Shown here: in pieces, positions 23,968 through 33,840 of the stretch
Layout of the letters: each line of letters begins with the position of its first letter
How positions within the stretch are numbered: position 1 is the first letter of the stretch
DNA from: Reticulascus tulasneorum
Taxonomy: Eukaryota; Ascomycota; Sordariomycetes; Glomerellales; Reticulascaceae
Length of the DNA stretch: 64,000 nt
Reading direction: 5' to 3'
Assembly (NCBI GenBank): GCA_001557505.1
Contig: LSAX01000005.1
Location: forward strand, 3,534,001-3,598,000
Program-made: the position numbers and the translations under genes
The notes under the pieces: generated by a model
The model's database searches: none
Told to the model about the DNA's origin: nothing
The model's input: only the letters and a program-made list of their open reading frames with translations

Positions 23968-26317
23968 ATGTCCACCACAAGATTCGTAGCCGCCGCTCTG
24001 GCGGCCGTCAGCCTCCTTGGCCAAGCACAAGCCACGTTCTGGGAGCTGCCCGCATGCACCACACCCTTCCAGCCTTACGTCTACTCGGGATGCTTCCAAG
24101 ACACGAACACTTCCACTGCTCTGATCTACCGCTCCAACCTTGACTTCAACACCCTGACCGCTGAGAAGTGTGTGGCCGAGTGCAAAGGCAATGGCTATCG
24201 TTACGCCGGTCTTGAGTACTACGGGCAGTGCTTCTGCGGCCAGACCGTGAACGTTGCCTCCCAACTCGACGAGTCACAGTGCACTTTCCCTTGCAACGGC
24301 AACAAGACGCAGACCTGTGGCGGTTCCAGGAAAATGTCGATCTATCAGGACCCGACCTTCAAGGTCAAGGACAACACCACCATCTCAGACTACGTTTCCC
24401 TCGGCTGCTGGACGGATAACGCAGCGGGCTTGAGGGCTCTGAACACCCTCCAGAGCTCCGTGACTGGAGACACTTTGACCACAGAGAAATGTCTTCAGAC
24501 TTGCAAAGACGGTGGTTTCCCCTTTGCTGGTACCGAATACGGTCGTAAGTTTGCTTTCCCTTGGCGTTTTGTCGATTGTTATGTGCGTATGCTAACTCCG
24601 CATAGGTGAATGCTGGTGCGGTGTTGTTATTGGCAACGGCACAGCGGTTGCTCCCGACAGCGCCTGTAATATGCCGTGCAAGGGCAACAGTTCCCAGACC
24701 TGTGGTGGCTCTTCTCGCTTGAACTTGTATGTCGCCAAGGACCTTCTGTCTCTCGAGCCCTGCGGCTATGTCCCGCCTTCAAGCTCCTCGGTCATCGTTT
24801 CGACGGCCACCAGCTCGTCGTCGTCAGTCTCTTCGAGTGCCTCAACTAGCATCGCTCCAAGTGCGACGTCGACTTCTTCGATAGAGTCTACCAGCACCAC
24901 TGTATCGTCATCATCGTCGACCGCTTCGATTGATTTCACCACCTCTACCTCATCAGCAGAGGTATCAACATCGAGCGATGAAGCTACTACCACCTCGGTA
25001 GAGCCAACAACTTCGAGCGATGAAGCTACTACCACCTCGGCAGAGCCAACAACTTCGAGCGATGAAGCTACTACCATTTCGGCAGAGCCAACAACTTCGA
25101 GCGGTGAAGCTACTACCACTTCGGCAGAGCCAACAACGTCGAGCGATGAAGATACTACCACCTCAGCAGAGCCAACAACCTCGAGCGATGAAACTACTAC
25201 CTCAGCAGAGCCATCAACAACTTCTTCGAGCGATAAAACCACCACCACCTCGTCCACCTCATCATCGACCTCATCGTCGAGTGCTGTTGTTGGGCCAACT
25301 TCAAGCTCGACTCTCATCACTAGCAAGACAACCACCTCTACCGTTTACACACCACCTCCTACTTCAAGCACTAAAGGCATGGTCACCACGACCAGTTCGT
25401 CTGTCTGCACAACCACGACCGTGATCCCGCCCAGCTGTGAGTACAAGTGTGGCAACTGGTGCTCGTCTCCCCTCCCCGACTGGAATGACCAGACGGGCTG
25501 CCAAAGCGGCCACTCCAGCTGCGCCATCCAGATCGCTGCCTGCTTCAAGACCGCCGGGTGGCCCGGATCCATGACCTGCTTCGACTTTTCCGCCTGGTGC
25601 AGCGACGTCAAGAGCTACTGCAAGGCAAGCGGATCAAAGAGCAAGTCGGACTGTGTCAGACGAAACCCACCCAAGGGCGACAGCAAGCCAACCACCAGCA
25701 CCATCATCGTTCCATGCAAGGCCACTAGCACAACTGTCAAGACCACTACGTCGACGAAGTGCCCGATCCCAACGCCTACTGGCATCTGCGCCCAGCCGTC
25801 TAATAAGAAGTGGGGTTACAGCGTCGGCGACCCTGTGGGCGGCATCGAACTTGCCGTCGTCACATGTAACGACCTGAAGGGTGACTTCAGCAAGAACCCG
25901 TTCAAGGTGTACACCGATAGTGATAGCTCCAAGTGCGCATCATTTTCCCGTAGTTCCGTACCCTCAGCATGCGCCTCCGCCTGCAAGGCACAGTATGATC
26001 AGTGCACAGACACTTACGCCAAGGGTTGCCAGGAAAATCAGCAGAACGGTAAGAGCTGGGGCTGGGGTATCAGCACAGACTCTTCCAGCAGCAGCGCTCT
26101 CGGAAGCATCTGGGGTTTCCTGTCTGGCTTGTTTGGCCGCGACACCAGCTACTTTGAGTATGCTTCGTCGAGCGAGTCCAAGAAGCGCACTATTGGATGG
26201 TCTGACTCGTACAAGACGGCCAACAGCAAGTGCCAGGCGCAGTATAGCGACTGCTTGAGTGTCAATAAAGGTGTTAATGGAAATGGCAAGTGTGGAAGCT
26301 GGGGGAGCGGTTGGTAA
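23968..26317 (+). CDS. Secreted WSC-domain cell-wall protein with Ser/Thr repeats
   Basis: Two exons, join(23968..24544,24606..26317), 762 residues. A signal peptide (first about 22 residues, ending AQA) precedes two WSC domains. The first has YVYSGCFQDTNT, AGLEYYGQCFCGQ and CGGSRKMSIYQ. The second has YVSLGCWTDN, YG-R-ECWCG (spanning the intron) and CGGSSRLNLY. WSC domains bind carbohydrate. A Ser/Thr-rich spacer (residues about 260-480), likely heavily O-glycosylated, includes 14-residue repeats. A cysteine-rich C-terminal region of about 280 residues follows, and the protein ends G-S-G-W. No transmembrane segment or clear GPI signal is seen at the C-terminus, so it is probably secreted or wall-associated rather than a Wsc-type membrane stress sensor. 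The C-terminal domain is not recognised. Confidence 0.85.
24971..25219 (+). repeat. 42-bp coding tandem repeat in WSC gene
   Basis: Six units: five of 42 bp (24971-25012, 25013-25054, 25055-25096, 25097-25138, 25139-25180) and one of 39 bp (25181-25219). Each encodes about S-S-D-E-A-T-T-T-S-A-E-P-T-T. Unit lengths are multiples of three, so copy number can change without frame loss. High identity suggests recent expansion. Confidence 0.85.
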
Positions 26318-26690
26318 AAGACGGAGTGTAAGATTATAATGTCACAGTAGATTGGTCTGTTTTTTGATAAGATTGGGTTAGAAAAAGCAGTAATAATAAT
26401 GTCCTTGAAAATGCCAAACTCGTTCACTCGCCGACATTGGAACGAGGATACTCAAATGGCTGGATGTGCCACAACGGTTGGCATGTGCAGTTTATGAAAC
26501 ACGGGTTCGGAGGAATTAATGAAGAACAGCAAATAACTGAACCTCAGCCATATGCACCAAATTTACGAAGCAGGGGGTTTATTTCGCCAGTCAGCAAATT
26601 TTTGATCTTCCAGCACGCTGTCCACCACTGGAGACAAGGGCTATGTATATCTGAGAGTGCCCAGTTCTTCCACATATCAGGATCATCAGC
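26318..26690. other. Convergent spacer
   Basis: About 370 bp between the ends of the WSC gene and the zinc-knuckle gene; no gene recognised. Confidence 0.5.
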
Positions 26691-27830
26691 CTAAAGCCGT
26701 GGGTCGTTGGGAAAAGACACCGCCTCACTGGTATGTATCCTTCGATGCCTCTTGTTCCAGAGCGTCAGCCACCTGCCGAAGCGTGTGTGCCATGCGAACC
26801 CCGTTCCTACCACGTCCATGAGGCTTGGCCAATCTGTTTTCTTACCCCTCCCTCCCGACTTCGTTGCCCCATTTTGATTCCATTTCGGCTTCTTCACCTT
26901 TGGCTTGTCCCGGTTTGGGCAAGCCGCCTGCAGGTGGTCGGTCTTGCCGCAATGGTGGCAGTGTTTGGGCGCGATGTCTGCCGGAGGGCCAATCGCAGGC
27001 ATCGTCGAAGAGGCATGAGGAGGGTACGCGGCCGTTGCTTCGTTCCTTTTTTTCACTCTGGGTTTGTCTCGATTTGGGCAAGATGCCTGGAGATGGTCGG
27101 TTTGGGAACAATGGTGGCAGTGCTTGAGCGGGATGTCTGCCGGGCCAAGACCAATGGCAGACATCATCGAAGAAACGTGAGGAGGATAAGCGGTCGAAGA
27201 TACGTGAGAAGGGTAAGTGGTCATTGCTTTCTTCATTTTCTTCACTTTGGGCTTGTCTCGGTTTGGGCAAGATGCCTGGAGATGGTCGGTTTGGGCACAG
27301 TGATGGCAGTGCTTGAGCGGGGTTTCTAGCGGAGGGCTAGTGTCAGGCATCGTCGAAGAGACGTGAGGGAGGGTACGCTGTCGAAGAGACGTGAGGGAGG
27401 GTACGCTGTCGAAGAGACGTGAGGGAGGGTACCGGTCGAAGAGACGCGGGAAGGGTACGCGGTCGAAGAGATGTGATGGAGGGTACGCGGTCGAAGAGAC
27501 GCGGGAAGGGTATGCGGTCGAAGAATCATGAAGAGGATAAGTGACCGTTGCTCCCTTCCCTTTCACTTTGGGCTTGTCTCTGTTTGGGCAAGATGCCTGG
27601 AGATGGTCGGTCTTGCGAAAATGGTGGCAGTGCTTGATGAGGATGCCTGTTGGTCCAGGGCCAATGGCAGGCGTCGTCAAAGAGACACCATGAGGGTGGC
27701 GGTCGAAGAGACGTGGAGAAGCTACGCTGTCGAAGAGACGTGAGGAGGGTACGCGGTCGACGAGATCTGAGCATGGTAAGTGACCGTTGCTCCCTTTCTT
27801 CACCTTTGGCCTGACTCGGATTGGGTACAC
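26691..27830 (-). CDS. Tandem CCHC zinc-knuckle protein (possibly decaying)
   Basis: Open frame of 379 residues with four copies of a unit built round C-H-H-C-x4-H-x4-C, a retroviral-type zinc knuckle (CX2CX4HX4C). The intact knuckles are C175/C178/H183/C188, C238/C241/H246/C251 and C291/C294/H299/C304. The first copy (C68...C81) has Phe71 in place of its second Cys. Each knuckle is followed by P-N-R-D-K-P and Lys-rich sequence, and spacers are variable S/P-rich repeats. The frame opens without an ATG (a GTG codon); the first in-frame Met is about residue 161, so the 5' end is either an unseen spliced exon or lost. A decayed fifth unit lies just upstream. The C-terminus (TDWPSLMDVV...) is unlike any domain I know. 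Such knuckles bind RNA or single-stranded DNA. Confidence 0.5.
   Translation of the reverse strand: MYPIRVRPKVKKGSNGHLPCSDLVDRVPSSRLFDSVASPRLFDRHPHGVSLTTPAIGPGPTGILIKHCHHFRKTDHLQASCPNRDKPKVKGKGATVTYPLHDSSTAYPSRVSSTAYPPSHLFDRVPFPRLFDRYPPSRLFDSVPSLTSLRQRTLPHVSSTMPDTSPPLETPLKHCHHCAQTDHLQASCPNRDKPKVKKMKKAMTTYPSHVSSTAYPPHVSSMMSAIGLGPADIPLKHCHHCSQTDHLQASCPNRDKPRVKKRNEATAAYPPHASSTMPAIGPPADIAPKHCHHCGKTDHLQAACPNRDKPKVKKPKWNQNGATKSGGRGKKTDWPSLMDVVGTGFAWHTRFGRWLTLWNKRHRRIHTSEAVSFPNDPRL
27353..27524. repeat. 27/28-bp minisatellite inside zinc-knuckle gene
   Basis: Six units beginning TCGAAGAGA: 27353-27380 (28), 27381-27408 (28), 27409-27435 (27), 27436-27462 (27), 27463-27490 (28), 27491-27517 (27), then a partial unit. 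The 28-bp units shift the reading frame, so successive units are read in different frames of the minus strand (SRLFDSVPS, TSLRQRTLPH, HVSSTAYP types) while staying open. Confidence 0.8.
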
Positions 27831-27872
27831 TGATGATAGTGCCTGAGCGGGATGTCTGCTGGAGGGCTAGTG
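27797..27872 (-). pseudogene. Degenerate fifth zinc-knuckle unit
   Basis: On the minus strand this segment matches the start (PPADIPL then H-Y-H-Q-C) and end (RVRPKVKK) of a knuckle unit but lacks the middle. The missing piece lies between two CCCAA words in the intact units, as if about 28 bp were deleted by slippage between short direct repeats. This shifts the frame. An ATG-initiated frame from about 27947 on the minus strand runs into this break. Confidence 0.5.
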
Positions 27873-27960
27873 GTATCGTCAGAGACTTGTCTGATAACTT
27901 GCTGAGGTAGTTGAGGAGCTGTCCTGTGACTGTGTCGAGGTGCTGCATTTGTGTTGGCAA

Positions 27961-28926
27961 AGGACGTAAATCAGGAGATTAGACTTCGACTACCTTGACC
28001 TTGATACAGAATGTCAGGCGAAGGAGTAAGGAGCACTTGACTGTTTTGGAAGGGTTGGTGGGAGGATGGTAGAGCAGACAACACGTCAGAAATAAGTACC
28101 TAGTTAGGGAAGCAACAGCCTCGGTGTTTACTGTGATTCTGAATTCGTGTTTGTTATAAAGCCCAGTTTGAAGAAAGCTTCGTCCAAGAGGTCGTCCCGC
28201 TTCGATCGATATTATATTTTCTTCTCTGATCCAGAATTGGAACAATTAAGCTATCTATCTGGACCAACAACATCACAGCACAGACTCCAACCCCACGCTT
28301 CGGACGGATGCGAGACCTCTGAACAGACTAAAAATTTACATTTGATGCTTCTAGTTCCCCGTAGTCTCTCTGCTTTGCCAACCTTTTCACTGAACTTTTG
28401 CACTGCAGGGCCTTCTCCCGAAGCCACCGATGAAGTTAGCAAGAATCTCAAGTGTCGTCAAGGACTTTCTTACATTCTCTTGAAGATCGAGTCTTATCAG
28501 CCTGTTGCCTAAACAGCAGGACGCCTCTGCGCTGGCTCTGACATCACATTATAGGTGAAGCAGGTTCCCAGGTAACACCACGTGGAGGTGCAGAGTCCGA
28601 ATTTCGTCACCCTGACACGCGTGAGCCAAGCCCAGAAAGTCAAGCGCACACCTGGCCGGCGGATGTAGCAGTCCAACCAGCCTGCCCACGGAGCATGTCT
28701 CTGATCCGATCAGAGATAGCCGGGGAATTAGAGCAGAGCAAAAGCAGTGCAACCGAAGCCAGACGAATCACAGCGTTCAGCAACAGTGCCAAAGCCACAC
28801 GAATCACAGCGTGTTGCGATGGAAGAACGACTGATGGAAAGGTCCAAAAGCGCCGAACGATAAGGAACACACGTCGCAATGAAGTCTCGTTTGCCCTGTG
28901 ATTTCTCCTGTTTGTCTAGTGAATTG
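27961..28926. other. Intergenic, no supported gene
   Basis: Short frames only (for example 28147-28512 plus), without motifs. It contains a small duplicated phrase (CACGAATCACAGCG-like, about 28763-28812). Confidence 0.45.
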
Positions 28927-29628
28927 TCAGAAGCCTCCATCTACCAACAGGACGGAATACTCATATCGCTCGAGGAGGGCCTCTCTATCGGGCTTTCTCC
29001 ATTCTTTTCCGAATCTCACCATGGGATGATCGACATCGGCATAAGGATCTGGATCTGGCACAGCCGGGCCGCCATCACCTTCCCAACGCAACCCCCAGGG
29101 AGAATCAGGGAAGTAGAACCAACCTACGCGATTCTTCATCCATATTACCGCGTTCGTGGTCTCGTCTGCTGAATCTTTCTCAGGCGCGTTCAAGACCATG
29201 TCGCGGTTCTTCACCAATCCCTCAACTGTCCTTCGAGTTGTCACACTCATAGTTGCCCTATCGAGGGCTAACAGTTTTCGAGCTTGGTGAGTATTGCAAA
29301 GTGCCCGCATTCTAGCTTTGAGGTCCCGCCGTACCCCGAGACCACCATTGCTAGCACCTTTCAACCCACCGGTCAGTTCACGTTGCTTCCCACCGGACTG
29401 CAAGTATGGTTCCTGGCCCTTATGAGACATACCCTTGTTCTGCCTGACAGTGGGTATCTTTGACTCTTTTCTGATGGCCGCCAGATTGGGTCCGACTGAC
29501 GCATTTTGGGTATATGGCTCAGGCTCTGAGTCGCGATGCCTGGTCTCTCTAGCAAGCGCTCTTGGATCCCTGCCGCTTGTGATGGGTTCGATTGGGCTTG
29601 GCGTTTGGTTTGGTGTTTGGTTTGTCAA
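28927..29628 (-). CDS. Unknown protein, 233 codons or less
   Basis: A single open frame of 233 codons on the minus strand, opening at TTG. The first ATG is at about residue 67, giving about 167 residues if that is used. Basic and polar in the N-terminal half, Trp/Pro/Asp-rich in the C-terminal half (VGWFYFPDSPWG, PDPDPYADVDHP). No domain, signal peptide or membrane segment is recognised and no splice partner was found. It lies 140 bp from the tRNA-like gene. Could be a real orphan gene or chance. Confidence 0.35.
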   Translation of the reverse strand: MTNQTPNQTPSPIEPITSGRDPRALARETRHRDSEPEPYTQNASVGPNLAAIRKESKIPTVRQNKGMSHKGQEPYLQSGGKQRELTGGLKGASNGGLGVRRDLKARMRALCNTHQARKLLALDRATMSVTTRRTVEGLVKNRDMVLNAPEKDSADETTNAVIWMKNRVGWFYFPDSPWGLRWEGDGGPAVPDPDPYADVDHPMVRFGKEWRKPDREALLERYEYSVLLVDGGF

Positions 29629-29768
29629 GTTGCTTTATGGGAGGCTCTTGCCCTTCTCTTCACTGAGTTAATTTCATTTTGCTCAATTCTGCCACCCATA
29701 AAAGTCGCTCACTTTTTTCTGGACCTATATATACTATGTTAAGCCGTTTCTATCCCATTACCATCAAA

Positions 29769-29915
29769 GGCAAGATGGCCGAGCGGTCTAAGATAAGTCA
29801 CGCCAACCAAAGAAAAGAATGTTCAAGGAACTAACTTCATTGCCACGCGGTAGCTTCAGGCTTACTGAAAATGCTATTCTAGTAATAGGCGTGGGTTCGA
29901 ATCCCACTCTTGTCA
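29769..29915 (+). tRNA. tRNA-Leu-like gene with unusual insertion
   Basis: A 7-bp acceptor stem pairs 29769-29775 (GGCAAGA) with 29908-29914 (TCTTGTC, one G-U), followed by discriminator A, the leucine identity base. The A-box region TGGCCGAGCGGTCTAAG and the T arm GTGGG-TTCGAAT-CCCAC are perfect, and a long variable arm (CTATT/AATAG) fits class II. Total span is 147 nt, about 60 longer than usual. The D-stem 3' strand expected as GGC reads GAT, and the anticodon is not certain: CAG (29854 region) or CAA (29834 region) both sit in loop-like contexts. An intron longer than usual, or a disrupted gene, is possible. Confidence 0.6.
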
Positions 29916-29917
29916 GA

Positions 29918-29923
29918 TTTTTT
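29918..29923 (+). terminator. Pol III terminator (T6)
   Basis: Six T residues three bases after the tRNA discriminator base, the normal RNA polymerase III stop signal. A second T-run follows about 10 bp later. Confidence 0.65.
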
Positions 29924-30219
29924 GATCGAGTTTTTTTGACCACCCGCTCTTGGTCATTTCTTTTTTGGAGATTTGTTGCTCAGACCCGAACAATTTAGGA
30001 ACGAACACATGGGACGTCATGGAAGTCCGAAAAGCAGACAAAGTAAAGTCGATTATGAGATCTATATACCGGCCACCCAACCAGCTGGTCCCGTACCTGT
30101 ACTCTCCAGGTTAATAAGCGCGGCGAGTGCCACGTCCGGATAAATCGCCTGTAATGCTTCTAGCACCCAAACTCCGTGATATACAGTTTCCATTCTATGT
30201 ACAAAAGGGGACCGACGCG
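29924..30219. other. Spacer after tRNA gene
   Basis: About 300 bp between the tRNA terminator and the 3' end of the HMG-CoA reductase gene; no gene seen. Confidence 0.5.
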
Positions 30220-33200
30220 CTACCTGCGTGCGCGCTCTGCAGCTGCGGAGCCCACGCCCGACGAGGACACGGCCTTCTCGACGGCGCTGGTCATGGCCAG
30301 CCCGACGGGCGTCATGGTCCCGGTGGAGGGGGCGGGCGTGGTGGCGCGAGTGGGCGGGGCGGATCGGTTGTGCTGCATGTGTGCGCGCACGAGATGGCCG
30401 GCCGCCAGGGCACTACACAGCGACAGCTCACCTGCGAGGGTGGCAGCGGCGACGATGCGGGCAAGGCGCCTGGCGTTCTCGCCGGGGTTGGTTGGGTGGG
30501 GGCCGCGGACACCGAGCATCTCGAGCATGGCGCTCTGGGGCTCTAGGATGGTGCCACCGCCGAGGGTGCCGACCTCGATTGAGGGCATCGAGACGGAGAT
30601 TTGGAGAGAGCCGCGGAGACTGGCAGGTTAGCATGGCTCGGCAGAGAGGACACGGCAGACTTACTTCTTCATTATGGTGATGCAGTTAGCGCTCTCGACC
30701 ACCTGGGCGGGGTCTTGGCCGGTGGCGAGGAAGATGGCGGCGACCATGTTCGCAGCGTGGGCGTTGAAGCCGCCGACGGACGCGGCCATGGCGGATCCGA
30801 TCAGGTTCTTGTTGATGTTGAGCTCGACGAGGCTGTCGACGTCGCTCTTGAGCACGCTCCGGACCACGTCAGCCGGGATGATGGCCTCGGCGACGACGCT
30901 CTTGCCGCGGCCGTCGATCCAGTTGATGGCGGCTGGCTTCTTGTCGGTGCAGTAGTTGCCTGAAACCGAGACGATGTTCATGTCGTCGAAGCCGCCGTCG
31001 GTGGCCATGACCTCAAGCGCGTGCTCGACGCCCTTGGAGATCATGTTCATGCCCATTGCATCGCCGGTGGTCGTCTTGAAGCGGATGTACAGGTTGGTGC
31101 CTGCGAGCGCAGTCTTCATTGACTGGAGGCGGGCGAAGTTGCTGGTCGAGTTGAAAGCCTTCTTCATTGTCGCCTGGCCTGCGTCCGAATCGAGCCAAAG
31201 CTTGGCCGCACCGGCGCGCTCGAGCGTCTCGAAAGTAACGCAAGGCCCGCGGGTCATGCCGTCTCCGGTCAGGACTGTCACGGCACCACCACCAGAGTTA
31301 ATGGCCTTGCAGCCACGACTCGCGCTGGCAACGAGTACGCCTTCAGTCGTGGCCATGGGGATGAAGTAGCTCTGGCCATCGATGACAAGGGGCCCGGCCA
31401 CGCCGACGGGAATGGGCATGTAACCGATGACGTTCTCGCAGCAAGCGCCAAAGACGCGTTCCCAGTTGTAACCTTCGAATGGGAGCTTCGAGCGATCTAA
31501 CAAGCTGGTCACGTTGGCCGTGGCCTTGGTGCGCGAGATGATGGTCCGGCGAATCTTGACCGCGCGCGTAAAGTCCTTGAGCGTGCGCTCAAGGGCGTAA
31601 CCAGGGATCTTGCCGCGCATGGACATGGCCACAATCTCTTCGTCTGTCATGTCGGGGGCGCGCTTTTGCGCCAGGAGAGCCTCCAGCTCGGGGATACTGC
31701 GCTTCTCGGCGGGGCTTGACGGCTCTGAGGGCTTGATCGGCCGCATCGAGAGGGCATCCGACTCGTCGTCGGTGGACGCCGGCGTTAGCGGTTTGGGGGG
31801 TTGTGGCGGCGGCATGTACTCGCCAAGGGGGAGAGTGGCGGCGCCCGTGTCGTTGAACTTCTCGGCGCGCGCAAGTTCCCTGCGGTCGATAAGATGTTCG
31901 GGCATGTTGGGGTCCTTGATGCCCCAGCGAGCCACGTTAAAGAGATAGCCGTTGAGAGCGACGCTCATTGCCAGCGCCACGATGATCCACTTGGAGAGCA
32001 CGGGGTCCTCGAGGCTCTTCAGCAGGCTGCCGACCATACGGCCGCCCATGCCGTACCCGTCGAAGTCGTAATCGTCGCCTGCCCCGGAGCCTTTGCCGCC
32101 GGATGATAGTGCGTAGTGGATTGACGGGTATTCGAGCTCGTACTTGATGGGAGTGAGAATGGTAACGATGGTCGGTTGGTCCGCATGCCTTGCGCTGGCA
32201 AGGATCTCGTCAAGTCCGTTGGATGCGACTTTGAAAGGGTCCACTGGCGGCGCCGTGACGACTGCGCCGAGCCCGCCCGTCCAGGACGAGATGCTCGATA
32301 GAGAGTTCGCATTTCGGAAGGGGATGGTGCAGATGTTGACGGCATTGATGAGGACGAACCCCGAGACCATGAGCACCTTGAACTTGGGCACGCTGCTGCT
32401 CTTCATCTGCCGGCCGAAGAGCGAGGCGTCCTTGGGCTCGGCGCCGTCGGTGCGCGGCCAGTCATTGCTCTTGGCGACATTCTCTGCGACACGACGACTC
32501 ACGCCGTCGTCTTCAAGCGCACGGCGCATCTCGACATGGCGCTTGATGCGGTTGATCTCGAGCTTGATGCTGAGGATGGCGGTGTAGAATGAGAATAGGA
32601 GGATGCAGTCGAAGAAAAGGATCCAGGCGGCCAGGAAGCAAAACTGCTGGAGCCCTCCTTGCACGCCTGACGCGGCGCCGAGAATGAGAATGATAATCTC
32701 AATGACGTAGTCGCGCACAATCTCGTAGCCCTTGTCCTTGATCGCGGCTTGGACGGCGTACTGGATAACATTGGACGAGGCAACATCCGGCGACCGCTTC
32801 TTCTTCTTGCTGTCTTCCTGGGGGCGGCGGTGCTCGATGGCGTGCGAGAGGACGGCCCGCGTCAGCACAATGTTCTTCTCGAAGCCGATGGTGACGACCA
32901 AAAACGGCAGTCCCTCGGATAGGAGGACCATGGTGATGGGGACGCCCATCTTGGTAGTGACGATGAGGCCGAAGAGGAAAGAGAAGACGGACGAGAAGAG
33001 GACGTTGGTAAAGAGCCAAAAGTTGGAGCCCATGCGACGCATCGACAGGAAGAGGGAGACAAAAGTCAGATGCATCGACAGGTAGCCGAGCACCATGATG
33101 AAGATGTCGAGGGTCTCGGCGTTCTTGAGCAGGTCGAGGAACTCGGACCAGGCGTTAGCGGCCCAGTGGGCAATTGTGTTCCGGGTGTTGACTCTGGCAG

Positions 33201-33840
33201 CTTTCATAATCCACATCTTCTCCTCCTCCTTGCCGCCGTGGCCTGCCTCGCGCGTCTCATCGGCGGTCGCGTTGGGGATCTCCTGCGCGCCGGCTAGAAA
33301 CTCAGCCGCCTGGCTGTACGGGACTGCGAACGCCAGGGCGCTGTCCTGGGAGTAGGTCGTCAGGGAGTTGGAGGTCGACGGCAGCGGGATAATGGAGAGG
33401 TTCTGCGGGAAGGGCACCGTCTGAGCGTGGGGCGCGGTGTGCAGCGACTGGGTGGACTGCGAGTCTGGGAAAACGAGAGTCAGGAGGGCAAGGTGTTCGA
33501 GGTCGCCGGCGGAAGCGGCGGTGTCGGCCTCAACGCTCTGCCATTTCCAGGCGGTGTCGGGTCCGGTCCGCAGACATCTGCTGCCCTCGGCCAGGGACGA
33601 CCAGTCGGCCTTGCGCACAGTTGTCGTGGCATCGAAGATGCTCTCCTGCAGCAGGCCCACATATGATGTGCTCGCCAGCACGGCCACGATGACCACTGTG
33701 TGTATCGGGTGGGAGCATGCCACCTTGGAGAGGAACTGCAGGGTGGGCGAGATCTTCTTGTTCAGCCAGGAAGGGCTCGAAGCCTGGGCCGAGGGTTGCT
33801 GGCCGCGGAAGCGGAGGGGGAGTAAAGAGGCGGCGTTCAT
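30220..33840 (-). CDS. Class I HMG-CoA reductase
   Basis: Two exons, complement(30220..30619, 30666-side donor: exon 1 is 30665..33840), 1191 residues; the 3' intron (30620-30664) splits an Asn codon in [19 protein letters not shown]. The enzyme reduces HMG-CoA to mevalonate in the ER membrane, the committed step of sterol and isoprenoid synthesis. The N-terminal half carries several membrane helices with a sterol-sensing-type region (about residues 220-420). A linker is followed by the catalytic domain from about residue 740, with [18 protein letters not shown] (catalytic Glu, about 831), DAMGMNM (about 928), GQDPAQ (about 1045) and GHLVRAHM (catalytic His, about 1140). Length and completeness fit the normal housekeeping enzyme; whether another copy exists elsewhere cannot be seen. 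It is 15.4 kb from the PKS, which raises but does not establish a resistance role. Confidence 0.95.

Noticed and set aside
24766..25335. 189-codon antisense frame in the WSC gene
   Set aside because: A valine/glutamate-rich mirror of the Ser/Thr repeat region, caused by codon composition.
30312..30680. Arginine/proline-rich frames on both strands at the end of HMG-CoA reductase
   Set aside because: Shadows of GC-rich coding sequence; the reductase frame explains the region.
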